DNA of 37,281 nucleotides from an uncultured Collinsella sp. (GTDB taxonomy: Bacteria; Actinomycetota; Coriobacteriia; Coriobacteriales; Coriobacteriaceae): contig CAUAAZ010000021.1 in assembly GCA_958427145.1 (NCBI GenBank), forward strand, positions 1 through 37,281, in the 5' to 3' direction. Each line of letters opens with the position of its first letter. Position 1 is the stretch's first letter. A model generated the notes under the pieces. That model searched no databases. It saw only the letters and a list, made by a program, of their open reading frames with translations, and was not told the origin of the DNA. Both the position numbers and the translations under genes were made by a program. Positions 1-7,337 of this stretch are shown in pieces.

Positions 1-58
1 CGGGTGGTTTCTGATGCGGCGCGCTGCGCGCCCCGCACAGGCTAAAGCCCGTAAAAGC

Positions 59-94
59 AAAGGGGCCCGCATCCCAACGGATACGGGCCCCTTT
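59..94 (-). terminator. Rho-independent terminator of pgi
   Basis: An 11-bp perfect stem (AAAGGGGCCCG pairing with CGGGCCCCTTT), one mismatch, then 4 more pairs around a CAAC loop. It lies just past the pgi stop codon and is followed on the minus strand by a short T-rich stretch. Bases 1-58 upstream hold no feature I can support. Confidence 0.8.
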
Positions 95-122
95 CAGCCA
101 TAAGCCAACTCGGCCGTAAAAA

Positions 123-1817
123 CTACTTGCGATGCGCGCGATAGAACTCGATGAGCGCCTGGGTCGAAGCGTCCTGCTCGGCCTTGGCGGCATCGTCGTG
201 GAAGGCAGGGGTGATCTGTTTGGCAAGCTGCTTGCCCAGCTCAACGCCCCACTGGTCGTAAGAGTCGATGCCCCAGACCGTGCCCTCGACAAACGTGATG
301 TGCTCGTACAGGGCGATGAGCTCGCCGAGTGCGAACGGGGTCAGCGTGTCGCCGAAGATCGAGGTCGTCGGGCGATTGCCCTCAAAGCAACGGGCCGGGA
401 CGATCTGCTCGGGCGTGCCCTCGGCGCGCACCTCATCGGCCGTCTTACCAAAGGCGAGTGCCTTGGTCTGGGCCAGGAAGTTGCCCAGGAACAGCTCGTG
501 GACATCCTGGCCGCTGTCGGTCGCAGGGTTGGCGGTATTGGCGAAGGCGATGAAGTCGGCCGGAACCACCACAGTGCCCTGGTGCAGCAGCTGATAGAAG
601 GCATGCTGGCCGTTGGTGCCGGGCTCGCCCCAGAAGATCTCACCGGTATCGGAGGTCACGGCGCTGCCGTCCCAACGGACGTGCTTGCCGTTGGACTCCA
701 TGGTGAGCTGCTGCAGGTAGGCCGGGAAGCGGTGCAGATACTGGCAGTACGGAAGCACGGCGTGGCTCTTGGAACCGAAGAAGTTGACGTACCAGACATT
801 GAGCAGGCCCATCAGCGCGACGGCGTTGTTCTCGAGCGGGGTGTTGCAGAAGTACTCGTCGATGGCGTGGAAGCCTTCGAGGAACTGCTGGAAGCGCTCG
901 GGGCCGAGCACGACGATCAGCGACAGGCCCACGGCGGAGTCAACGGAATAGCGGCCGCCAACCCAGTTCCAGAAACCGAAGGCGTTGGCGGGGTCGATAC
1001 CGAAGGCCTCGACCTTCTCGAGTGCGGTGGAAACGGCGACGAAGTGCTTTGCCACGGCCTCGGCGTTCTGCTCATCGGAGCCGTCGATGGCGCCCTGAGC
1101 CTTGAGCTGCTCGAGCATCCAGGTCTTGACCTCGCGGGCGTTGGTGAGGGTCTCGAGTGTGGTGAAGGTCTTGGAGACGATGATTACGAGCGTGGTCTCG
1201 GGATCCAGGCCCTTGAGCTTCTCGGCCTGGTCGTTGGGGTCGATGTTGGAGATGTAGCGGCAGTCGATACCGGCGTCGGCATAGGGACGCAGAGCCTCGT
1301 AGGCCATGACCGGGCCCAGGTCGGAGCCGCCGATGCCGATGGACACCAGATGCTCGATCTTCTTGCCGGTAACGCCCTTCCACTCACCGGAGCGCACGCG
1401 CTCGGCGAAGGCATACATGCGGTCGAGGACCTCGTGCACGTCGGCGACGACGTCCTGGCCGTCGACGATGAGCTGGCCCTTCTCGCTTGCCGGGCGGCGC
1501 AGCGCGGTGTGCAGGACAGCGCGGTCCTCGGTAGTGTTGATGTGCTCGCCGGAGAACATGGCGTCGCGGCGCTCCTCGAGCTTCACCTCGCGGGCAAGAT
1601 CGCACAGCAGCTTGACGGTCTCATCGGTCACCAGGTTCTTCGACAGATCGAAGTGCAGGTCACCGGCGTCAAAGCTCAGCTTGTTCACGCGGTCGGCGTC
1701 AGCAGCGAACCAGGCCTTGAGGTCGATACCTTCGGCCTCGAGCTTCTCCTGATGAGCCTCGAGCGCCTTCCAAGCGGCAGTCGACGTAGCATCGATAGGT
1801 GCGGCAACAGTTGCCAT
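123..1817 (-). CDS. pgi: Glucose-6-phosphate isomerase
   Basis: Cytoplasmic glycolysis/gluconeogenesis enzyme interconverting glucose-6-phosphate and fructose-6-phosphate. The 564-residue protein has both sugar isomerase (SIS) domains: the phosphate-binding IGIGGSDLGP segment near residue 160, the family signature GEPGTNGQHAFYQ near residue 400, and QWGVELGK near residue 525 with the conserved catalytic lysine. Length fits the long bacterial form. The ATG at 1817 was chosen because AGGAGGA sits four bases upstream; an in-frame extension to 1844 has no ribosome site. The gene stands alone with its own terminator. A GC-rich hairpin lies in its 5' leader, and a TAGAAT -10 candidate on the minus strand at 1876-1881 lacks a clear -35. 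Confidence 0.97.
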   Translation of the reverse strand: MATVAAPIDATSTAAWKALEAHQEKLEAEGIDLKAWFAADADRVNKLSFDAGDLHFDLSKNLVTDETVKLLCDLAREVKLEERRDAMFSGEHINTTEDRAVLHTALRRPASEKGQLIVDGQDVVADVHEVLDRMYAFAERVRSGEWKGVTGKKIEHLVSIGIGGSDLGPVMAYEALRPYADAGIDCRYISNIDPNDQAEKLKGLDPETTLVIIVSKTFTTLETLTNAREVKTWMLEQLKAQGAIDGSDEQNAEAVAKHFVAVSTALEKVEAFGIDPANAFGFWNWVGGRYSVDSAVGLSLIVVLGPERFQQFLEGFHAIDEYFCNTPLENNAVALMGLLNVWYVNFFGSKSHAVLPYCQYLHRFPAYLQQLTMESNGKHVRWDGSAVTSDTGEIFWGEPGTNGQHAFYQLLHQGTVVVPADFIAFANTANPATDSGQDVHELFLGNFLAQTKALAFGKTADEVRAEGTPEQIVPARCFEGNRPTTSIFGDTLTPFALGELIALYEHITFVEGTVWGIDSYDQWGVELGKQLAKQITPAFHDDAAKAEQDASTQALIEFYRAHRK

Positions 1818-1835
1818 AGAGTCCTCCTCAGCATA

Positions 1836-1859
1836 CGGGCGCACGCCTCCATGCGCCCG
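1836..1859 (-). promoter_or_regulatory. Hairpin in the pgi 5' leader
   Basis: A perfect 8-bp stem (CGGGCGCA with TGCGCCCG) and an 8-base loop end about 8 bases upstream of the pgi ribosome binding site. It could stabilise the mRNA or modulate initiation; the sequence shows only the structure. Confidence 0.4.
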
Positions 1860-1942
1860 GACATTCAGATGCCACTATTCTAGCGCAGGTCAAGACTACA
1901 ATCAGCGAGCGTTGCCAATCGGCCCCCAAACGGCAACCGACC

Positions 1943-1965
1943 AAATAGGGACAGGTTTATTTTGG
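1943..1965 (+). repeat. Left copy of a 23-bp inverted repeat
   Basis: This copy has the core AGGGACAGGTTTATTTTGG. The reverse complement of 2674-2696 matches it at 20 of 23 positions. The two copies face each other around the short dehydrogenase-like gene. The motif resembles REP-type dispersed repeats, which is an inference. Confidence 0.65.
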
Positions 1966-2016
1966 CAGGTCAAACGCTTTACCAATCAAAAATAACCCGT
2001 CTTTTTATGCCAAATA

Positions 2017-2592
2017 TTAGGCCGCGGCACACACGCTGCCGAGCAACTCGCGCAGAGGAGACCCGATGCCCTCCAGCAGATCGGGCGCGATAATGGCAAA
2101 AACGGGAACCTCGCCGGTGCCCACGACAGCAGGCACCTTGCCCTCCGAGACAATGCATCCATAAGGCACAAAGCCGTCTTCGCCGGCATCGAGCGCCGCC
2201 ATGCGACGCGCGAGCTCGCGCGCAAAGCCGGCAGTATCGGCATCGCCAATCGCCAGGACAAAGTCCACGCCTTCGTCGGTCGCCAGGGCCACGGCTTCGT
2301 CGATCAGCTCGTCTCCCCCGTCGCCCTCAAACGAGCCGCAGCGAAAAAGCACGCGCTCGAGCAGGGCTCGATCAAGCGAGCCAAGTGCCGCCGAGACAAG
2401 CTCATCGCGCGTATGCTTGTCACCGCCCAACACGACCAGCGCCTTGGTGCCACCGTAGTGAGCGACCAATCGTCCGCACCAGCGAGCCACGTCTCCATCC
2501 GCAACAAGGCGCGTCGGCATACCAAACCCATAATTGACCATCTTTCCCACAACCCTTCCGTGCGCGTAGGCGGTATCAATCGTTAGGCTCAT
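2017..2592 (-). CDS. Orphan N-terminal (nucleotide-binding) fragment of an iron-dependent alcohol dehydrogenase
   Basis: The 191-residue protein resembles only the N-terminal Rossmann-like half of butanol dehydrogenase/YqhD-type iron ADHs. It shows an opening like FGMPTRLV, then KALVVLGGDKHTRDELV, and VDFVLAIGDADTAGFAREL where full enzymes have VDFILAVGGGSxxDxAK. Family members are about 380-400 residues and carry the metal-binding histidines in a C-terminal helical domain that is entirely absent here; the glycine-rich GGGS turn is also altered to GDADT. Oxidoreductase activity is therefore unlikely. It may be a domesticated nucleotide-binding protein or a decaying gene, but the frame is intact and codon use is normal. 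The ATG at 2592 is the only obvious start, without a strong ribosome site. Inverted repeats flank it. Confidence 0.6.
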   Translation of the reverse strand: MSLTIDTAYAHGRVVGKMVNYGFGMPTRLVADGDVARWCGRLVAHYGGTKALVVLGGDKHTRDELVSAALGSLDRALLERVLFRCGSFEGDGGDELIDEAVALATDEGVDFVLAIGDADTAGFARELARRMAALDAGEDGFVPYGCIVSEGKVPAVVGTGEVPVFAIIAPDLLEGIGSPLRELLGSVCAAA

Positions 2593-2673
2593 GCTACGAA
2601 GCGAGGTTTTCCGAGCTGTTTCGCACTCTTTAGAGCTGCGTTAAAACCCGATCCAACCGCACGACCATACCTA

Positions 2674-2696
2674 CCAAAACAAACCAGTCCCTTTTT
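2674..2696 (-). repeat. Right copy of the 23-bp inverted repeat
   Basis: On the plus strand this reads with the core CCAAAACAAACCAGTCCC. It is the inverted partner of 1943-1965 with three mismatches, and it lies just before the -35 box of the polymerase operon. A degenerate relative may occur near 30572-30590 (shared CCTACCAAAAC). Confidence 0.65.
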
Positions 2697-2704
2697 GACA
2701 GGTT

Positions 2705-2733
2705 TTGACGACGTCCGGACGAGCGGGTATTAT
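2705..2733 (+). promoter_or_regulatory. Sigma70-type promoter of the Y-family polymerase operon
   Basis: TTGACG at 2705-2710, a 17-bp spacer, then TATTAT at 2728-2733. Hexamers and spacing are near consensus, so strong transcription is expected when not repressed. Predicted transcription start is near 2740, inside the first LexA-type box. Confidence 0.8.
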
Positions 2734-2747
2734 CGAACAAGTATTCG
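2734..2747 (+). promoter_or_regulatory. LexA (SOS) box 1
   Basis: CGAACAAGTATTCG matches the Gram-positive LexA/DinR consensus CGAACRNRYGTTYG at 13 of 14 positions. It abuts the -10 box, so bound LexA should block initiation. Confidence 0.8.
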
Positions 2748-2750
2748 ATA

Positions 2751-2764
2751 AGAACATGTGTTTG
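2751..2764 (+). promoter_or_regulatory. LexA (SOS) box 2
   Basis: AGAACATGTGTTTG also matches the consensus at 13 of 14 positions. Its centre is 17 bp from that of box 1, and it lies between the promoter and the ribosome site. Confidence 0.75.
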
Positions 2765-2776
2765 ATGGGAGGACGC

Positions 2777-4282
2777 GTGGGGCACGAGCGTCACACCTAT
2801 ATCTGCATCGACCTCAAGACGTTTTACGCTAGCGTCGAGTGCGTCGACCGCGGGCTCAACCCGCTCACCACCAACCTGGTCGTTGCCGACGAATCGCGCG
2901 GGCGCACGACCATCTGCCTCGCCATCACACAAGCCATGAAGGACCTCGGGATACACAACCGCTGCCGTCTGTTCGAGATTCCCGACGGCATCGACTACAT
3001 CAAGGCCGTACCGCGCATGCAGCACTACATGGAGGTGTCGGCGCAGATCTACGGTATCTACCTGGAATACGTCAATCCGCAAGACGTTCACGTCTACTCA
3101 ATTGACGAGTGCTTTATCGACGTGACACCCTATCTGGACCTTTATCACACCGATGCGGAAGGGCTCGCCTGCATGTTGCGCGACGAGGTCCTGGCGCGCA
3201 CCGGCATCACGGCGACGGTCGGCATCGGCCCCAACCTATTCCAGGCCAAGGTTGCACTCGATATCACCGCCAAGCACGTACCCAGCCGCATCGGCATACT
3301 CGACGACGAGACCTTTCGCAAGGAAATCTGGCCCCATCGTCCCATCACCGATATCTGGGGCATCGGCCCCGGCGTGGCGGCACGACTCGAAAAATACGGC
3401 GTCTACGATCTGATGGGCGTCGCGGCGCTCGACGAAAACCTGCTTTACGACGAACTCGGCGTCAATGCCGAATATCTCATCGACCACGCCTTTGGGCGCG
3501 AACCGACAACCATCGCCGATATCCAAGCCTATCGCCCGCAAGCGACTTCGACCACCACAGGACAGGTGCTCTCGAAGGGCTATGCCTACGAGCAGGCCTA
3601 CACCGTCTTGCGCGAGATGGTCGACAACGCCGTGTTGGACTTGGTCGATAAGCACGTAGTCTGCGACAGCATCTCGCTCTTTGTGGGCTACGCGAGCGAG
3701 CGCGCCGACATACGCCGCCTCGACGCCAGTGGCACAGCGCAATATGTGGACGGATGCGGGCACCTGCGCTCGAGCACGTCGAGTATCGAACCCACCGCAA
3801 CCGCCGGCCCCGAGCTCGCGCCCCGTGCTCCCAAGCCCGTCCAGCGCGATGACGAAAGGCGTCGCCTGGTGCGCGAAGCGCAGGCAATCGATGGCATCTT
3901 TGTAGGAGAGCATGGCGGCAAACCGCGCGGTGGCTATGCCGCGCTGTTCGCGCATTCCAATGCATCCCACAAGCTGCCTGAACGCACTAATTCGTTTAAG
4001 AAGATCATGGGCTATTTCGATGAGCTCTGGGCGCAGACTGTCGATCCTAAGCGACCGGTCAAGCGTATCAATCTAGGCTTTGGCAATCTGGTGCCCGAGG
4101 AATTTGCCACTATCGATCTGTTTAGCGATGTCGAGGCCGATGAGCGCGAGCGCGACCTGGCGCGCGCCGTGTTGGCCGTAAAAGGCAAGTACGGCAAGAA
4201 CGCGCTCGTCAAGGGATTAAGCTTTACCGCCGGCGCCACCGCGCGCGAGCGCAACGATCAAGTTGGAGGACACCGTGCCTAA
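2777..4282 (+). CDS. Y-family (UmuC/UvrX-like) translesion DNA polymerase
   Basis: Lesion-bypass DNA polymerase of the ImpB/MucB/SamB family, 501 residues. The first catalytic motif IDLKTFYASVE starts near residue 11 (Asp12), the SIDE acidic pair is near 109-112, a fingers/palm segment VGIGPNLFQAKVA lies near 150, and a helix-hairpin-helix DIWGIGPGVAARLEKYGV lies near 195. The C-terminal little-finger region contains a less conserved insertion around residues 320-380. The GTG at 2777 is preferred because GGGAGGA lies directly upstream; ATG 2765 has no ribosome site and ATG 2705 falls inside the promoter. It overlaps the next gene by 8 bases, so translation is probably coupled. Two LexA-type boxes predict DNA damage induction. 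The closest functional type I recognise is Bacillus UvrX/YqjW. Confidence 0.9.
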   Translation: MGHERHTYICIDLKTFYASVECVDRGLNPLTTNLVVADESRGRTTICLAITQAMKDLGIHNRCRLFEIPDGIDYIKAVPRMQHYMEVSAQIYGIYLEYVNPQDVHVYSIDECFIDVTPYLDLYHTDAEGLACMLRDEVLARTGITATVGIGPNLFQAKVALDITAKHVPSRIGILDDETFRKEIWPHRPITDIWGIGPGVAARLEKYGVYDLMGVAALDENLLYDELGVNAEYLIDHAFGREPTTIADIQAYRPQATSTTTGQVLSKGYAYEQAYTVLREMVDNAVLDLVDKHVVCDSISLFVGYASERADIRRLDASGTAQYVDGCGHLRSSTSSIEPTATAGPELAPRAPKPVQRDDERRRLVREAQAIDGIFVGEHGGKPRGGYAALFAHSNASHKLPERTNSFKKIMGYFDELWAQTVDPKRPVKRINLGFGNLVPEEFATIDLFSDVEADERERDLARAVLAVKGKYGKNALVKGLSFTAGATARERNDQVGGHRA

Positions 4283-4700
4283 ACCCAAACAACAGCCCAT
4301 GCGCCCGCCGACCGCCTTCGAGCGCCTGGCGGACCCCGAGGGCAGACGCCGCGCCGCCGACCCCAACCTCACAGCCAACGGTGCCGTGCGCGCCAACCGC
4401 GCCGCACAGTTTATGCCCTTTGCCGCCCTCACGGGATACTACGAACTCGTGCGCAAGCAGGAAATCACCGTCGAGCCAAAACATGAGCTCACGGAAGAAA
4501 AAGCCCTCGTACTTTCTAAAAAGCTCGAGGGTCTCAAACGTGGCGACTTGGTTCGTGTCACCTATTACGATACGTACGGCTATCGCTCCCGCACCGGCAT
4601 TCTCGACGAGGTACTCCCCGCCTTCAAGCTCCTCAAGCTCAAAGACATCGCCATCGACTTCGACGATATCCAAGACATCGAGCTGCGCGGACGAGCCTAG
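4275..4700 (+). CDS. YolD-like protein, partner of the Y-family polymerase
   Basis: A 141-residue protein with the YolD-like hallmark RAAQFMPFAALTGYYE in its first half, then a charged helix and a C-terminal beta-rich segment (RVTYYDTYGYRSRTGILDEV). YolD-like proteins in Firmicutes are often encoded beside UvrX-type polymerases and have been proposed as UmuD-like accessories; the biochemical role is not settled. The GTG at 4275 is chosen because TTGGAGGA sits just upstream, and it overlaps the polymerase stop codon. Expression should follow the upstream SOS promoter. The gene converges on the HMA-domain gene across a 26-bp gap with no obvious terminator. Confidence 0.8.
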   Translation: MPKPKQQPMRPPTAFERLADPEGRRRAADPNLTANGAVRANRAAQFMPFAALTGYYELVRKQEITVEPKHELTEEKALVLSKKLEGLKRGDLVRVTYYDTYGYRSRTGILDEVLPAFKLLKLKDIAIDFDDIQDIELRGRA

Positions 4701-4726
4701 ACAAGGAAATGCATCCAGGGCGGCGC

Positions 4727-5110
4727 TTACAGCGTCATGACGTAGTAGCCCGCGTCTTTCACGGCCGTCTCGAGGACACCACGATCAACCGGCTGTTTAG
4801 AGCGCACGCGTGCCGTGTGGTCCGCATACGTCACCGTTGCCCACACGCCATCCAGTGCATTGAGGGCATTGGCTACGTTCTGAGCGCAGCCGTCACAGCT
4901 CATGCCGCCGATGAGCAGCTCATCGCTATAGGGGTAGTGTGACGCATCGGTATCCACCACAACAACCTTTTTGGCCTTCTTACCGCTCGCGCCATCGCTG
5001 CAGCAACTCTTCCCGTGTGTCGAAGCGGCAATACGACGCAGTCCAAAAAACATGCCGACGGCAATGACGGCCAGCACGATGAGATTCGCAGGGTTGAGCA
5101 AGTCACTCAT
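4727..5110 (-). CDS. Membrane-anchored HMA-domain metal-binding protein (FeoB-associated-like N-terminus)
   Basis: A 127-residue protein. Residues 8-24 form one membrane segment followed by a basic stretch and a Cys36-Cys37 pair, the pattern of FeoB-associated Cys-rich membrane proteins. A Lys-rich linker leads to a heavy-metal-associated domain with the metal site GGMSCDGC (Cys72, Cys75) and the usual ferredoxin-like fold ending DAGYYVMTL. The likely job is to bind Cu(I) or a similar soft metal at the inner face of the membrane. ATG 5110 follows GAAAGGGGAACGC; an upstream in-frame TTG is less likely. A CsoR-like palindrome lies 28-48 bp upstream, arguing for copper control. The next gene is divergent. 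No csoR or copper ATPase is in the window. Confidence 0.8.
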   Translation of the reverse strand: MSDLLNPANLIVLAVIAVGMFFGLRRIAASTHGKSCCSDGASGKKAKKVVVVDTDASHYPYSDELLIGGMSCDGCAQNVANALNALDGVWATVTYADHTARVRSKQPVDRGVLETAVKDAGYYVMTL

Positions 5111-5137
5111 GCGTTCCCCTTTCAAGTAGCCCTATCT

Positions 5138-5157
5138 AGATACCCCCATGGGGTGTC
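5138..5157 (-). promoter_or_regulatory. CsoR-like (copper) operator
   Basis: The site contains ATACCCCCATGGGGTGT, a near-palindrome with paired C and G tracts like known CsoR operators (Bacillus copZA carries ATACCC-n-GGGGGTAT). It lies between a TTAAGA element and the HMA gene start. The resemblance is by eye; binding is inferred. Confidence 0.55.
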
Positions 5158-5240
5158 CCCATCTTAACCCAAAATCATGTCCGTTCGGTCAATTAGTTTC
5201 CCGCTTCAAACTTTTTTGTTAACCATGGCTTACTTTCGTG

Positions 5241-5261
5241 TATAAGTTTTCCTAGGCTAAC
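5241..5261 (+). promoter_or_regulatory. Promoter -10 and overlapping palindrome of the DUF3793-flavodoxin operon
   Basis: TATAAG at 5241-5246 can serve as a -10, with a weak TTGTTA at 5216-5221. Overlapping its end is the palindrome GTTTTCCTAGGCTAAC (5246-5261; 12 of 16 positions symmetric). The half TAGGCTAAC resembles half of a DtxR/IdeR iron box. An iron-responsive operator would suit a flavodoxin operon, but this is tentative. Confidence 0.4.
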
Positions 5262-5284
5262 AGTTTAGATCCGTAAGGAGCGCC

Positions 5285-5989
5285 GTGACTCGAACCATAG
5301 ACATCCCAACGTTTCAGGCAGCAGTCGTGCGCAACTGCTCTCCCACGCTCGCGGGCATCAAGCCAGCATCGCTCTTTACCTATCCAGGCACCTATGCCCA
5401 CGGGGGCGGCTCGACCGCAACCGAAACCATCGCAGAACGCCGAGCACGCCTGCTCAACGTTATCGCCCAGTGCAATCGCGAGCTTGACCCGTTCGGTATC
5501 CACCTGAGTGTTTTGGTCTGGCGGCCCTGCGGAGCGCTCGTGTATATGTACCGAGCCAAAAGCCTCACCACCTATTTCGCAGACCCTCGCGCCCAAACGG
5601 CGCTCGCCTCGGAAGGCTACGACACAAGAGACCTTTCGACATGCCTTGTGCATTTGGCATCACGCATCACGCTCGCGAGCAATAACGTCGCGGAATGCGC
5701 CTGTAGCCAGACTCGATGCGCACTACCCCAGCAAGCTAGCTGCAGCAACGACTGTACCTGCGAGTTTCCGCACGAAATAGGCTACTTCCTCGGATATCCC
5801 TACGACGACGTGCACGAGTTTATCGTCCAGCGCGGCGAGAACTACAAGGTCTTTGGAGCTTGGAAGGTCTACACGAATGTCGAGCAAGCGCTTGCGATGT
5901 TTGACGCCTACCGCGCTTGCACTCAATACCTCACCTTTGTCTATCAGCAGGGCTGCAGCTTGGCGCAACTTGCCCAGGCAACCCGATAG
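5285..5989 (+). CDS. DUF3793 family protein
   Basis: A 234-residue cytoplasmic protein of the DUF3793 family; biochemical function is not known to me. The C-terminal half carries the recognisable core FPHEIGYFLGYPYDDVHEF, GENYKVFGAWKVYTNVEQA and a terminal helix. The middle is rich in cysteines (ECACSQTRC, then CSNDCTC), suggesting metal or Fe-S binding. The GTG at 5285 follows GTAAGGAGCGCC. Flavodoxin starts 46 bp after its stop, and family members in Firmicutes and Coriobacteriia are commonly found beside flavodoxin and ferrous iron transport genes, so a role in iron or redox homeostasis is a reasonable inference. Confidence 0.8.
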   Translation: MTRTIDIPTFQAAVVRNCSPTLAGIKPASLFTYPGTYAHGGGSTATETIAERRARLLNVIAQCNRELDPFGIHLSVLVWRPCGALVYMYRAKSLTTYFADPRAQTALASEGYDTRDLSTCLVHLASRITLASNNVAECACSQTRCALPQQASCSNDCTCEFPHEIGYFLGYPYDDVHEFIVQRGENYKVFGAWKVYTNVEQALAMFDAYRACTQYLTFVYQQGCSLAQLAQATR

Positions 5990-6035
5990 AACATAGAAGC
6001 CGCGGCAACCTGCCGCACAACTGAAAGGACTCAAC

Positions 6036-6455
6036 ATGAGCAAGATCGCCGTCGTCTATTGGAGCGGCACGGGCAATACCGAGGCCATGGCAAATCTCGT
6101 CGCCGAAGGCGCCACGTCCGCGGGTGCCGAAACTGAGGTCATCCCCTGCGCCGACTTCTCTACCGACAGGGCCGCCGACTACGACGCCTTCGCCTTCGGC
6201 TGCCCAGCCATGGGCTCCGAGGAACTCGAGTACGATGAGTTCCAGCCGATGTGGGACGAGGTCAAGGAGACTCTCGGCGACAAGAGGGTCGTCCTCTTTG
6301 GCTCCTATTCGTGGGCCGAGGGCGAGTGGATGGACAACTGGAAGGCCGATGCCGACGAGGCGGGCGTCAACGTCGTGGACTCCACCATCTGCTACGACGC
6401 GCCCGACGATGAGGGCGAGACCGCTTGCAAGGCCCTCGGAGCCGAGCTCGCGTAA
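6036..6455 (+). CDS. Short-chain flavodoxin
   Basis: FMN-binding electron carrier, 139 residues, cytoplasmic. The phosphate loop WSGTGNTEAMA lies at residues 9-19; the loops around FGCPAMGSEEL (near 59) and FGSYSWAEGEW (near 93) supply the isoalloxazine-stacking aromatics. It would replace ferredoxin under iron shortage or serve as a general low-potential carrier. The ATG at 6036 follows GAAAGGAC. It is probably co-transcribed with the DUF3793 gene and ends before a strong terminator. Length and motifs fit the family fully. Confidence 0.93.
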   Translation: MSKIAVVYWSGTGNTEAMANLVAEGATSAGAETEVIPCADFSTDRAADYDAFAFGCPAMGSEELEYDEFQPMWDEVKETLGDKRVVLFGSYSWAEGEWMDNWKADADEAGVNVVDSTICYDAPDDEGETACKALGAELA

Positions 6456-6507
6456 CGAACCCAGGACCTCCAAAAAAGCCCGCATCAAAGCGCATCCCCA
6501 TCCCTAC

Positions 6508-6549
6508 AAAAGAGCGGGGGCTGGATTCAAGTCCAGCCCCCGCTCTTTT
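6508..6549. terminator. Strong bidirectional terminator
   Basis: A perfect 18-bp stem (6508-6525 pairing with 6532-6549) with a 6-base loop and A/T runs on both outer sides. It lies between the convergent flavodoxin gene and the ABC transporter operon and can stop transcription in both directions. Confidence 0.92.
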
Positions 6550-6572
6550 ATAACGGCAGTTACATCAACCGG

Positions 6573-7325
6573 CTACGAGATATTGCCCAAGAACGCCTTG
6601 GTGCGCTCGCTCTTGGGATGGTCGAAGACCTCGCTCGGCGTGCCCTCTTCCACGATAACGCCGCCGTCCATAAAGACCACGCGGTCGGCGACATCGCGGG
6701 CAAAGCCCATCTCGTGCGTCACCACGATCATGGTCATACCGTCACGTGCAAGATCGCGCATGACGCCAAGAACGTCGCGGACAAGCTCGGGGTCAAGCGC
6801 TGACGTAGCCTCGTCAAAGAGCATCACGTGTGGATTCATCGACAGGGCGCGGGCGATCGCCACGCGCTGCTGCTGACCGCCCGAGAGCTGGCTCGGCATA
6901 AAGTCGATGCGCTCGGCCAGGCCGACCTTGGTCAGCTCCTCGATGGCAATCTTCTCGGCCTCTTCCTTGCTGCGCTTGAGCACCTTTTGCTGCGCAAGCA
7001 TGACGTTCTTTTTGACCGACAGGTGCGGGAACAGGTTGAACTGCTGAAACACCATGCCCAGGTGCGTGCGCACTTTGTTGAGGTCGACACCCTTGGCGCA
7101 CACGTCCACGCCCTCAACGATGATCGAGCCGCTCGTGGGATGCTCCAGACGATTGATGCAGCGAAGCATCGTCGACTTGCCCGAGCCCGAAGGGCCCAGG
7201 ACCACAACGACCTCACCCTTGTGCACATCTAGATCGATATCGCGCAGGACCACGTTATCGCCAAAGGCCTTCTGGAGGTTCTTGATACTGACGACGACCT
7301 CGTTCGAGTTATTGGTTTCGCTCAT
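6573..7325 (-). CDS. Polar amino acid ABC transporter, ATP-binding protein (GlnQ type)
   Basis: Energises import of a polar amino acid, probably glutamine/glutamate-like. The 250-residue ABC ATPase shows Walker A GPSGSGKST at 44-52, Q-loop VFQQFNLFPHL, signature LSGGQQQRV near 148, Walker B VMLFDEATSALD near 170 and switch histidine VVTHEM. Sequence and length match GlnQ/HisP. It is the last gene of a leftward operon (binding protein, permease, ATPase), begins 12 bp after the permease stop codon, and ends at the bidirectional terminator. Substrate cannot be fixed from sequence by eye. Confidence 0.95.
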   Translation of the reverse strand: MSETNNSNEVVVSIKNLQKAFGDNVVLRDIDLDVHKGEVVVVLGPSGSGKSTMLRCINRLEHPTSGSIIVEGVDVCAKGVDLNKVRTHLGMVFQQFNLFPHLSVKKNVMLAQQKVLKRSKEEAEKIAIEELTKVGLAERIDFMPSQLSGGQQQRVAIARALSMNPHVMLFDEATSALDPELVRDVLGVMRDLARDGMTMIVVTHEMGFARDVADRVVFMDGGVIVEEGTPSEVFDHPKSERTKAFLGNIS

Positions 7326-7337
7326 GATAGGACCTCC

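Noticed and set aside
132..1883. A 583-codon open frame antisense to pgi on the plus strand
   Set aside because: It mirrors pgi, whose identity is certain, and results from GC-rich codon bias. The product has no recognisable domain and there is no ribosome site.
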